The notes: a model not told the origin generated them from the sequence alone. DNA of 5,997 bases from Candidatus Rhabdochlamydia sp. (GCA_030043495.1 JASHXO010000258.1:1-5997); one strand, 5' to 3'; shown: positions 1 through 5,976, numbered from the stretch's first letter. Numbers and translations are program-made.

Positions 1-237
1 TCGCTGAAGCTCTCCATCCGCTATGATTTGTCCATCAAATGGAAGCCTGGATGCTGACATGTGAGAGCGACATTCTTGCTCGAGTTCATAGAGGGACTTT
101 CCGTTGAATCGTCCTTGAGATGCAACTTTCTTAAAATCGGGCTTCTCTTTATGATAGGAGGCGAGATTCGTGATTTTTTCTACCGGATCGGCCGCCATGG
201 TTTCCGCCCGGGCGGCTTTTCCATTTAAAGTGGCCAT
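1..237 (-). CDS. N-terminal part of a P4/satellite-type primase-like replication protein (partial)
   Basis: The frame is open from ATG at 237-235 to the window edge, giving the first 79 residues; the gene continues beyond position 1. The visible end, LPFDGQIIADGELQR (about residues 65-79), resembles the short block near the N-terminus of mobile-element primases of the P4/TOPRIM kind, where an aDGxxhRF motif is followed by the zinc-binding and primase regions. The catalytic domains lie outside the window, so the role in element replication is inferred. An in-frame TAA lies 15-17 bases upstream of the ATG and no other start falls between, which fixes the start. The only ribosome site is a GGTGGG placed very close to the ATG. 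The start overlaps the end of the broken HTH gene by 13 bases, which suggests translational coupling that the MITE at 338-500 would now disrupt. It could instead be another element-borne DNA-processing protein. Confidence 0.55.
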   Translation of the reverse strand, partial: MATLNGKAARAETMAADPVEKITNLASYHKEKPDFKKVASQGRFNGKSLYELEQECRSHMSASRLPFDGQIIADGELQR

Positions 238-626
238 ATCCCACCATTTCTTTTATGGTTTCTCTTAGTTACCTCCTGCTTATTTTCGGAAATGAAGGAT
301 AGGAAAGCATCTTCATCTATGAGATTTAACCCCCCTAGTGCTCTGTAAACTTAATTTTTGCGGTTTCGGCTACGTCAAAGCCCCGGGGTTAAACGATCGT
401 AAAGCTAGCTGTATTGAATTAATACAGCGCGCTTTACGATCGCTTAACCGCGGGAGTTTTCACGTTAGCCCAAACTGCAAAAATTAAGTTTACAGAGCAC
501 TAGTTTTCGGATAACTTTCTCTCTAAAACCCATCGCATTTTTTGCTAAAAGGTTCTTGAGTCGATTTCTTGTAAGAAATGGATATTTCTCAGCAGCTTCT
601 TTTGGTGTCAAAAAAGATTTTTTCAT
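225..626 (-). pseudogene. AlpA/excisionase-like HTH protein gene interrupted by a MITE
   Basis: From ATG at 626-624, preceded by an AAGGG ribosome site about ten bases away, the frame reads MKKSFLTPKEAAEKYPFL, the start of a MerR/AlpA/Xis-type helix-turn-helix. After 42 codons it runs into the MITE and stops at TAA 467-465. On the far side the same frame resumes at about 338 with KLGGLNLIDEDAFLSFI, the wing and last helix expected of this family, and ends at TAA 227-225. Deleting 338-502 (element plus one TA, 165 bp) joins the halves in frame into 78 residues, the usual size of such proteins. Small HTH proteins of this kind act as excisionases, or as activators of integrase or replication genes, in prophages and satellites. 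The 3' end overlaps the primase start by 13 bases. The truncated product would have 53 residues and no wing, so the gene is probably inactive. The interruption is seen directly; the function is inferred from the family. Confidence 0.85.
338..500. mobile_element. MITE-like foldback element inserted in the HTH gene (163 bp)
   Basis: The outer 24 bases are perfect inverted repeats, GTGCTCTGTAAACTTAATTT and four more bases at 338-361, mirrored at 477-500. The inner arms stay complementary with a few mismatches down to CTGTATT (409-415) and AATACAG (421-427) around a short GAATT loop, so nearly the whole element folds back on itself. TA flanks both ends (336-337 and 501-502). Because the flanks also read CTAG on both sides, the target duplication could be TA, as in IS630/Tc1, or CTAG, as in IS5-type YTAR targets. 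No transposase is encoded, so it is non-autonomous. The intact flanking gene reconstructed by its removal confirms insertion. Element plus duplication is 165 bp, a multiple of three, but in-frame stop codons inside still break the host gene. Confidence 0.88.
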
Positions 627-814
627 CTGATTTATTCCCTTGTTCTATTTCAATTGTTGGGAGGATTCTCTTGCCGGAGATTTCCTTAAAAACCCTAAAA
701 CAACCTTATATTGAACAAAAGAAACTGTTTTTTAAATTAAGTAATGAAATTTGGCAGATTGTTTAAAAATGACGTGCTAAAGCTTGAGAAAATGCAAATT
801 TTGGCGACAAACTA
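627..814. other. Leader region between the accessory gene and the HTH gene
   Basis: This A+T-rich stretch probably holds the promoter of the HTH gene, or is simply read through from the integrase pair. On the - strand an ATATAAG that could serve as a -10 lies in TTCAATATAAGGTT at roughly 707-720, but I found no good -35. I see no convincing terminator after the accessory gene and no further gene. Confidence 0.3.
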
Positions 815-1573
815 CTATTGCTGAAAAATTCGGAGGATTTGATCCCAAATGCCCTGTTTTTCCCACCGCCTCCTTTGAATTTCGGCAGCACGAGCTGTCG
901 TAGGGAAATTTGAGGTCAGCGCACTTCGTGTTAATCCAAAATTTGCCTGCACAAGAAGGGGTCGTAGTACCTCCTTTAAAGGTAATTCACGAGGTCGGCC
1001 CCCTTTCTTGGATTCAGAAAGAAGTTCCTTAACTTTTTGAATTCTTTCTTCGGTGATCTCTCTAATAGTCACCCGATTAGGTTTTTGAATATCAGCAGGA
1101 GGGGTTGTTCGCAATTGAATTGGGGTAAAATTCAGCTTGCACCCTTTTTCGTGAGCCTTTTGGCGTGCTTTACGGAACTCTTCGTTTAACTTTTGTTTAT
1201 TGAAGGGACTTCCATCTTCTTGTCGAAACAACAATCCGTCCGAATTTGCTTGAGACAAAGCCGTTAGTTTTTTTAAGAGATGTTTGGGCACATAATGAAC
1301 AAAATGATCCTCTCCGGTTGTTCCGTACTTAGAAGTTCTATAGAAAATGATTTGCCATGGCCCACAATCGGGTTTATACACAGCCGTCGCCGGTAGGTTA
1401 AAGATTTCTTCCCAATAGTACAAAAGGCCAAGTTCTGCAAATATCTCACTGGCAAATTTGTATGTCTCTGCTAGCAACCTGATTTGTGGAGAAAGAAATT
1501 TAAGAAACCCCTTGAATTTCTCGTCATCAATAGGGTTGGAGGGTGTGATTCGGATTCGTTTACTCTTATCCAT
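815..1573 (-). CDS. Integrase-coupled accessory protein: degenerate tyrosine-recombinase fold plus IS5-type transposase HTH
   Basis: The gene encodes 252 residues. The start is ATG 1573-1571, which follows AGGGAG at 1580-1585 with a six-base gap and overlaps the integrase stop by eight bases (ATGGATAA). The frame stays open 21 codons further upstream inside the integrase gene, without an equal ribosome site. Residues about 27-157 follow the order of a recombinase catalytic domain: a helix and EEIFNL where an integrase has TGxRxxEIxxL, a YRTSK strand, a SDGLLF turn, then NFTPIQLRTT where active enzymes have HxxRH. Judged against the neighbouring integrase, the first Arg is Tyr53 and the HxxR His is Ile152; the Lys (82) and second Arg (155) remain. 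The LGH and tyrosine segment is missing. Instead residues about 173-252 resemble the N-terminal HTH of IS5-family transposases (DUF4096 type), with GGRPRELPLKEVLRPLL and RRRWEKQGIWDQIL. I infer a DNA-binding partner of the integrase, with no recombinase activity of its own. The exact role is unknown. Confidence 0.8.
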   Translation of the reverse strand: MDKSKRIRITPSNPIDDEKFKGFLKFLSPQIRLLAETYKFASEIFAELGLLYYWEEIFNLPATAVYKPDCGPWQIIFYRTSKYGTTGEDHFVHYVPKHLLKKLTALSQANSDGLLFRQEDGSPFNKQKLNEEFRKARQKAHEKGCKLNFTPIQLRTTPPADIQKPNRVTIREITEERIQKVKELLSESKKGGRPRELPLKEVLRPLLVQANFGLTRSALTSNFPTTARAAEIQRRRWEKQGIWDQILRIFQQ

Positions 1574-2630
1574 TTTCGACTCCCTGAAAAATTTGTTCAG
1601 ACATCTTCGATACTGCATCGATGGAACGTGATTCAACCAGATGTGCGTAGCGACGGGTCATAGAGACACTCCTGTGGCCAAGTAAAATTCCGATCTCTCC
1701 TAAGGAAAGGCCTTGGGCAAGCATTTCGGTTGCGTAAGAATGGCGGCAGTCATGCCCGCGGAAGTTGCTTCCCAATCCAGCCCGTTTTATAGCGGTTCTA
1801 AAAGCCCTACGCAGTTCAATAGGACGAGATTTCGTGTTAGGGCTTGGGAAAACATACCCGATCGATTGATTTTGAGCTGCCAAGTTACGAAGCAGTTCAA
1901 GTGCGGGCCCTCTGACGGGAAGTGAACGCATGTCTGAGTTTTTTGATTTTGTGATCGTGATCTTTCCTTGAAACAGGTCAACATCTGTCCATTTCAAACA
2001 TCGGATTTCGTTATACCGGCACCCCGTACTTAAAAGCAGAACGACAAAGGTATAGAGGTAGGGGCTATCGCTCTCGAGGCATGCTTTGAGGAGATTTTGA
2101 CGTTCTTCTGGGGTTAGAAAACGAGTCCGCTCACGAGGCTCTTTCTCCCGAGAAATCTTCCCTGCAGGATTCTCTGAAATCCATTCCCACTGCTTCATGC
2201 AAATACTGAGAAGGTGGCTCAGGGTCGCAAGATAGCGATTGCAGGTGCTCTTACCCCGGATAATTCCTGTAGAAGTTGGTGTTGATAGAAGTTTTTGTTT
2301 CTTTTCTGAAATGATGGCTGGGCGGACATCTTGTAGATAGAGCGATCCTAGCTCCTTTTGCCACCAATCAAGGTGCCCCTTTTTGACAACTGAGACGGAC
2401 TGTTCCTTGCGATATCGTTCTACAGCTTCAGAAAAGGTATGCCGCCGCCCTTCTGAATAAAGCTGCTGTCTCCCACAACGAATGTCAGCTTCAACTTTTT
2501 GAATCCAGGCTTTCGCATCTGTTTTTCTATCGAATACAGCAGTGACAGACTTTGATATTCCCTTCAGCCTGATTTCGGCTTGAAATCTTGTATTACCATT
2601 TTTGAGTTTCCTTTCTCTGATGAATCCCAT
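1566..2630 (-). CDS. int: Tyrosine recombinase (phage/island integrase)
   Basis: This 354-residue protein should integrate and excise the element by site-specific recombination. Residues 1 to about 55 look like an AP2-like arm-type DNA-binding domain (MGFIRERKLKNGNTRFQAEI). Residues about 65-155 form the core-binding SAM-like domain, and about 168-340 the catalytic domain. All catalytic positions are present: Arg205 in STGCRYNEIR, Lys230 in TKSK, His293 and Arg296 in GHDCRH, His319 in LLGHR and nucleophile Tyr328 in TRRYAHL. Length and domain order match the P4/lambda-type family. The start is supported by AGGAG at 2637-2641, seven bases from the ATG. Its 5' end faces the 3' end of tRNA-Phe across about 230 bases, as expected for a tRNA-targeted island. 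The stop overlaps the next gene, so the two are probably co-translated. The gene looks intact and functional. Confidence 0.95.
   Translation of the reverse strand: MGFIRERKLKNGNTRFQAEIRLKGISKSVTAVFDRKTDAKAWIQKVEADIRCGRQQLYSEGRRHTFSEAVERYRKEQSVSVVKKGHLDWWQKELGSLYLQDVRPAIISEKKQKLLSTPTSTGIIRGKSTCNRYLATLSHLLSICMKQWEWISENPAGKISREKEPRERTRFLTPEERQNLLKACLESDSPYLYTFVVLLLSTGCRYNEIRCLKWTDVDLFQGKITITKSKNSDMRSLPVRGPALELLRNLAAQNQSIGYVFPSPNTKSRPIELRRAFRTAIKRAGLGSNFRGHDCRHSYATEMLAQGLSLGEIGILLGHRSVSMTRRYAHLVESRSIDAVSKMSEQIFQGVENG
1580..1585 (-). promoter_or_regulatory. Ribosome binding site of the accessory gene, inside int
   Basis: The - strand reads AGGGAG six bases before ATG 1573-1571. It lies inside the last codons of the integrase gene and decides in favour of this start over the longer open frame. 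Confidence 0.7.
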
Positions 2631-2636
2631 TTTTAG

Positions 2637-2641
2637 CTCCT
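2637..2641 (-). promoter_or_regulatory. Ribosome binding site of int
   Basis: The - strand reads AGGAG, then seven bases, then the integrase ATG at 2630-2628. It sits directly next to the tRNA-like repeat at 2642-2672. Confidence 0.75.
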
Positions 2642-2672
2642 AACAAGCGACACAAAGATCAATAATCCTCTG
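2642..2672 (-). repeat. Degenerate partial copy of tRNA-Phe (tRNA nucleotides 25-55)
   Basis: Aligned without gaps to 2878-2908 inside the tRNA-Phe gene, 24 of 31 bases match, in the same orientation. The match includes an unbroken AGCGACACAA and a TCCTCTG (+ strand). It covers the anticodon arm, variable region and the 5' side of the T arm. The anticodon loop is among the mismatched bases, so it is no tRNA. It could be a remnant of an earlier insertion at this tRNA, or an integrase-related site beside the integrase ribosome site. Confidence 0.5.
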
Positions 2673-2694
2673 AACGGATCGTCTTAGCGATTGA

Positions 2695-2740
2695 TTTATA
2701 GTTACTTAAAAGGAGTGGATTTGTTTTTGCCGTAAATCCA
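2695..2740 (-). promoter_or_regulatory. Possible int promoter with overlapping palindrome
   Basis: The - strand has a TATAAA at 2700-2695 that could be a -10 box about 65 bases before the integrase ATG, but the matching -35 position is poor. A perfect 7-bp inverted repeat, TGGATTT at 2716-2722 and AAATCCA at 2734-2740, covers the -35 region. It is nested in a wider GGAGTG (2712-2717) and CACTCC (2751-2756) pair. This placement would suit an operator for a repressor, Xis or the integrase itself. Read as RNA on the - strand, the same bases could form a hairpin followed by TTTT, a weak terminator for the tRNA transcript. Confidence 0.3.
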
Positions 2741-2819
2741 ACGGAATCGACACTCCAAAGTGATTGCTCAAAACTATTTTTGGCAACCCAGTTTTGGGTG
2801 ATTTAAGGAAACTTAGCCA

Positions 2820-2839
2820 ATTACGGCTATATTACGGCT
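2820..2839. repeat. Paired 9-bp direct repeats, candidate integrase arm sites
   Basis: ATTACGGCT occurs at 2820-2828 and again at 2831-2839, a period of 11 bases, about one helical turn. A related GCCGTAA in the opposite orientation lies at 2729-2735. All are between the tRNA-Phe 3' end and the integrase start, where lambda- and P4-type integrases have arm-type binding sites. The assignment rests on position and spacing only. Confidence 0.4.
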
Positions 2840-2859
2840 TTCTCCGGCAAGAGAAGATG

Positions 2860-2932
<73 letters not shown>

Positions 2933-2943
2933 AAATGGTAAAT

Positions 2944-2972
2944 AAATTAAGTACAATAAGATAGAAAGTCAG
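2944..2972 (-). promoter_or_regulatory. Possible promoter of tRNA-Phe
   Basis: The - strand has CTGACT (2972-2967), a 17-base spacer and TAATTT (2949-2944), ending 11 bases before the mature tRNA 5' end. Spacing is ideal but both boxes are imperfect; read-through from the protease gene is the alternative. Confidence 0.35.
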
Positions 2973-2986
2973 GTGATTTTAGGCAA

Positions 2987-4966
2987 TCACTTTTGAACAA
3001 AAGCGGTCTTTTGCGGGAATGATGTTTTAATGATTGCCATGTCTTTAAGAATATTCACGGCTTCCATCATCTGAAGATCTTCAACTCCCCAATTCTCTTG
3101 CGGAGTTAGAGTAAAGGACAACTTGCCTTTGTCTTGTTCAATGATCTTAAGAAACAATGTATAATCTTTATTTTGCTTAAGACGGTAAGAGCTGTTGCCC
3201 TGAAGCTGTGGCAGCATTTGCGTCCACATCGAGAGTTTTTTCTGTAGATTGGGGAGATAATTCTTCTGAAACCATGGCTTATTACGAGGATCGACGTCTG
3301 TCAGAGGATCGGTATATGCCGACGGGATTCGGTCATTTTTCAAAGGAAACTCTAAATACCTTTCTCCGATATTCAGGACAGAGTACACAGTTGGGACCAC
3401 TATATCTGCTTTCACACCTTCGATTTGAGTCGACCTTCCAGAAACTGTGTAATAACGTCCAACGGTGACTTTAAAAAAAGAAGTTGCTCCAGAATCTGTG
3501 ACAGTTTGATACTGAATCGTCCCTTTGCCATATGTACGGTCATCTCCGATGACAATGCCCGTTCCATAATCTTGCAAGGCTTGCGCTACAATTTCAGCTG
3601 CAGAAGCTGAACCTTTTGAAGTCAAAATTACTAGAGGGCCGTTATAATAGCTGCGTCCGTCGAGATCGCGCAAATATTGCGTTTCACCGTGCGCATATTT
3701 GGAGATGACGATCACCCCGCTGGAGACAAACAGTCCAGCGACTTTAACAGCTTGATTCAAGAATCCTCCCGAGTTTTCCCTCATATCCAAGACAAGGCCA
3801 ATGAGATTGCCTTGTTTTTTTAGAGCCCTCAGAGCTTCGCGCATTTCAATCTCACAGCTCGATCCCTCTCCGCTTTCATAGAATGAAGGAAGATTGATCT
3901 TTCCAATGATGCCGTCGGCAAAGCGCTCGAAGGAATATTGAACGCGATCATCTTGCAGGACGATCTTTTCGCGTTTGAGATCGATCCGATATAGCTGAGA
4001 TTCATTTTCTCTGGCAGAATGGCGGAGTCCGAGTTGAATTTTTTCTTTACCATCGCCTTGCAGCCGTTTTAATACTTCTTCGTAAGGAATTCCCTCTACT
4101 GCCTGACCATTAACTTCCACGAGAAGGTCTCCCGGAGAAATCTTTCCACAACGCTCTGCAGGCCCTCCTTTGATCATGTCGTGGATGACCACACCGTCCA
4201 TGCTTTCGCGCAAAACCACCCCGATACCCTCAAACTGTTTTTCGAGACTTGTGCGCATCTCATAAGCTTCTTCAGGGCTGTAATACGAAGTATGGGCATC
4301 CAAGCTTTTGGCAAAAGCTTTGAGGACATGCATGCATAAATAGTGTTCGCTTTTATTTTCTGACAGATAGGAGTTTTCTATGCGTGCAAACCGTTTTTCC
4401 CAAAGCGCAAAAATCTTTTTGCGCTGCTGGACATTCAACGCGGGAAGATTGCTGGCCTGCTTCTCGATCCAAAGCACACGGATCAGTTGCTTTTTTATCC
4501 TTTCTTTCAACTCTTTTTCATTGCGGGCATAATCGAGATAAGTCCCCCCGACAATTTGAGGGTTTTCATTGCTCTCGACCAGCTCTCCTTCAATTTCCTC
4601 GCGAAAGGCGCGTGATCTGACTATAGAATCCTGAAAGACCCGGTTCAATTTCGTATATTCGGAAAGGTCGTCTTGGCGGTACTTTTGGACGACGGACTTT
4701 ATTTTGTCGTCTTTAGGATCGAGATAAGATTTGACTTCACTGGCAAGGAGATAGACCCGGTCGGGGTCGAACTGCTCAACATAGACCTTCAGAGACCGTC
4801 GCGCAATCAGTGGAGAAAATTCTTTATATTCGACATGGTAGACCAACATCTCTTCCATCGTCTTTCGAACATCTTCTTTTTTAAGCTGGAAAACTCCGCT
4901 TTGAAACCCAAAGACAAGAAAAATCGCTAAAGGTAAAATAAGCCTTTTAAAAAATCTCATGTGCAT
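2987..4966 (-). CDS. tsp: Tail-specific protease (S41 family, CT441/Tsp/Prc type)
   Basis: The 659-residue protein is a secreted serine protease of the Tsp/Prc group, which degrades proteins from their C-terminus in the periplasm. Residues 1 to about 24 (MHMRFFKRLILPLAIFLVFG) are a signal peptide or anchor. An N-terminal helical Tsp domain follows to about 240, with the family-typical YSPEEAYEM near its end. A PDZ domain follows at about 243-320 (FEGIGVVL, GKISPGDLLVEVNGQ). The S41 domain then has LDMRENSGG, Ser455 in GSASAAE, Asp466 in QDYG, Lys481 in YGKGT and Gln485. A Tsp-specific C-terminal region completes it. Serine and lysine form the catalytic dyad known for the family. The start at 4966 is chosen because GAGGT at 4976-4980 precedes it and the signal peptide begins there; the frame is open to ATG 5032-5030 but the extra 22 residues lack a ribosome site and would bury the signal. 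In C. trachomatis the homologue CT441 also lies close to rpsL. No damage is visible. Confidence 0.93.
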   Translation of the reverse strand: MHMRFFKRLILPLAIFLVFGFQSGVFQLKKEDVRKTMEEMLVYHVEYKEFSPLIARRSLKVYVEQFDPDRVYLLASEVKSYLDPKDDKIKSVVQKYRQDDLSEYTKLNRVFQDSIVRSRAFREEIEGELVESNENPQIVGGTYLDYARNEKELKERIKKQLIRVLWIEKQASNLPALNVQQRKKIFALWEKRFARIENSYLSENKSEHYLCMHVLKAFAKSLDAHTSYYSPEEAYEMRTSLEKQFEGIGVVLRESMDGVVIHDMIKGGPAERCGKISPGDLLVEVNGQAVEGIPYEEVLKRLQGDGKEKIQLGLRHSARENESQLYRIDLKREKIVLQDDRVQYSFERFADGIIGKINLPSFYESGEGSSCEIEMREALRALKKQGNLIGLVLDMRENSGGFLNQAVKVAGLFVSSGVIVISKYAHGETQYLRDLDGRSYYNGPLVILTSKGSASAAEIVAQALQDYGTGIVIGDDRTYGKGTIQYQTVTDSGATSFFKVTVGRYYTVSGRSTQIEGVKADIVVPTVYSVLNIGERYLEFPLKNDRIPSAYTDPLTDVDPRNKPWFQKNYLPNLQKKLSMWTQMLPQLQGNSSYRLKQNKDYTLFLKIIEQDKGKLSFTLTPQENWGVEDLQMMEAVNILKDMAIIKTSFPQKTAFVQK

Positions 4967-5246
4967 GGAGCGACTACCTCTTTGGGTATCTAGATATTTT
5001 CTTTGTCCATAGAGTGCGAGCATTAACAACATTTTGAACTACCGGAATTCCGCTCCCGATGTTCTTAGAAAGTGAAAGATTCTTTCCAATGCTTATGTCT
5101 CGCCTCGGCTACCAAAAACGAATGGACCCCTATTCCGTTATTTATCCTATACTGCGATTTTTAAAAAATTTATTTTTGTCATACCCTCTACAAGCTTTGT
5201 TTTTGCAATAAATTCTCTATTCACGATATAGTGCTCAAATGTCTTA
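4967..5246. other. Upstream region of tsp, no gene seen
   Basis: These 280 bases lie between the protease start and the MITE. I find no supported gene on either strand. A very A+T-rich block (about 5157-5185) and a 10-bp palindrome CGGAATTCCG (5043-5052) are present. On the - strand several partial promoter boxes occur, for example TTGCAA with TATGAC at a 19-base spacing, none convincing. The protease promoter should be here. Confidence 0.5.
4976..4980 (-). promoter_or_regulatory. Ribosome binding site deciding the tsp start
   Basis: The - strand reads GAGGT nine bases before ATG 4966-4964 (ten from GAGG). A second ATG two codons later (4960-4958) is possible but further away. No comparable site precedes the far upstream ATG at 5032-5030. 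Confidence 0.6.
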
Positions 5247-5451
5247 GAGCATGTTTACAAATTACCATAGTTTGATTTTTGATGAATTTTTTCACAGGTT
5301 TTAATGCCGCTTCGCTGCAATTATCCAGTGAATAGTTGCAGGTCTCCTCAAAGCCACGAAGCTCCCGAGGAGACTGTCGAGACAAGAAGCGGCGTTAGAA
5401 GATGCGAAAAAAGTCGCAAAAAGCGAACTATGGTAATTTGTAAACATGCTC
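5247..5451. mobile_element. MITE-like foldback element between tsp and rpsL (205 bp)
   Basis: Terminal inverted repeats GAGCATGTTTACAAATTACC plus eight more bases (5247-5274) are mirrored at 5424-5451 with one mismatch. The similarity continues to about 35 bases with two mismatches, then more loosely through GCCGCTTC inward. A central hairpin GTCTCCTC/GAGGAGAC (about 5342-5376) closes the fold. Both ends are flanked by TTA (5244-5246 and 5452-5454), a 3-bp target duplication. Repeats starting GAG with a TNA-type duplication are typical of the IS1031/IS427 side of the IS5 family, so an IS5-type transposase elsewhere probably mobilised it. No transposase frame is present; a 62-codon open frame at 5304-5492 runs out of the element and is not a gene. 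It differs from the element at 338-500. Confidence 0.85.
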
Positions 5452-5460
5452 TTAGAGGCA

Positions 5461-5507
5461 GTTCACGGAAATTGATGAGTTGTTTTTCGTGAACCAGTCT
5501 CTATGTA
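5461..5507 (+). promoter_or_regulatory. Possible rpsL promoter with inverted repeat
   Basis: TTGTTT (5480-5485) and TATGTA (5502-5507), 16 bases apart, could be the -35 and -10 boxes of the ribosomal protein operon, leaving about 60 bases of leader. A 7-bp inverted repeat GTTCACG (5461-5467) and CGTGAAC (5488-5494) brackets the -35 box and could bind a regulator. The MITE ends only ten bases before the repeat. Confidence 0.35.
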
Positions 5508-5558
5508 CTTTGTTCGGTACTTTTTTTCTTAAAAGAATCGAAATCAAGAATGTTATTG

Positions 5559-5564
5559 AAGGAG
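5559..5564 (+). promoter_or_regulatory. Ribosome binding site of rpsL
   Basis: AAGGAG lies ten bases before the ATG at 5575, in frame with the universal MPT N-terminus of S12. Confidence 0.75.
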
Positions 5565-5574
5565 AAAGGCACAA

Positions 5575-5946
5575 ATGCCGACAATTAGCCAACTAGTACG
5601 ATTTGGCCGAAGACCAAAAGTAAAAAGAAAAAAATCTCCGGCCCTGCAACAATGTCCGCAAAAGCGCGGCGTCTGCTTGCAAGTTAAAACGAAAACACCG
5701 AAGAAGCCGAACTCAGCGCTCCGTAAAGTGGCATGGGTCCGCCTTTCTAATGGTCAGGAAGTCATCGCCTATATCGGCGGTGAAGGACACAACCTTCAAG
5801 AGCACAGCATCGTTCTCGTTAGAGGCGGCCGTGTGAAGGATCTCCCTGGCGTGCGTTACCATATCGTCCGCGGCTCTTTGGATTGCGCTGCAGTTAAAGA
5901 CCGCAAAAAATCCAGATCTAAGTACGGAGCAAAGCGTCCTAAGTAA
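5575..5946 (+). CDS. rpsL: 30S ribosomal protein S12
   Basis: The 123-residue protein matches S12 over its whole length and takes part in decoding at the A site of the small subunit. Conserved blocks are [53 protein letters not shown] and the C-terminal [10 protein letters not shown]. The lysines at 43 and 44 (counting Met) in PKKPNS and Lys88 in RVKDLPG, where streptomycin resistance changes occur in other bacteria, are the normal residues. Asp89, the methylthiolated residue in many bacteria, is present. Trp54 in KVAWVRL, where E. coli has Arg, is a form I associate with chlamydial S12. The gene normally leads an rpsL-rpsG-fusA operon; only 51 bases follow it here and no next start is visible. 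Confidence 0.98.
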   Translation: MPTISQLVRFGRRPKVKRKKSPALQQCPQKRGVCLQVKTKTPKKPNSALRKVAWVRLSNGQEVIAYIGGEGHNLQEHSIVLVRGGRVKDLPGVRYHIVRGSLDCAAVKDRKKSRSKYGAKRPK

Positions 5947-5950
5947 TATT

Positions 5951-5976
5951 AGGATACCTGCTTAAATAGGTATCCT
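5951..5976 (+). other. Perfect 9-bp hairpin after rpsL
   Basis: AGGATACCT (5951-5959) and AGGTATCCT (5968-5976) pair perfectly around an 8-base A+T-rich loop, starting four bases after the rpsL stop. No T-run follows directly; TTTTT comes only at 5993-5997, cut by the window edge. It may be a weak terminator, or an mRNA-stabilising or processing hairpin between rpsL and the next operon gene. Confidence 0.5.

Noticed and set aside
271..277. Perfect AGGAGGT on the - strand ahead of the primase
   Set aside because: No start codon lies within usable distance (the first ATG is over 20 bases away, in another frame); it is coding sequence of the HTH gene's 3' half.
578..766. 62-codon open frame on the + strand
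   Set aside because: No ribosome site, no recognisable content, and it lies antisense to the well-supported broken HTH gene (501-626) and its leader.
1574..1636. 21-codon extension of the accessory protein into the integrase gene
   Set aside because: The internal ATG at 1573 has a good AGGGAG site at correct spacing, and the extension lies over integrase coding sequence.
2743..2750. GGAATCGA shared with the tRNA-Phe T loop as a second attachment core
   Set aside because: An 8-base match in this much sequence is readily expected by chance.
2973..2990. GTGATT/AATCAC hairpin at the end of tsp as a terminator
   Set aside because: Only six base pairs, it overlaps the stop codon and lacks a T-run.
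4967..5032. 22-residue N-terminal extension of the protease
   Set aside because: The upstream ATG has no ribosome site and the extension would displace the signal peptide from the N-terminus.
5304..5492. 62-codon open frame on the + strand upstream of rpsL
   Set aside because: It is made of the inner MITE, its right terminal repeat and flanking DNA, with no ribosome site.
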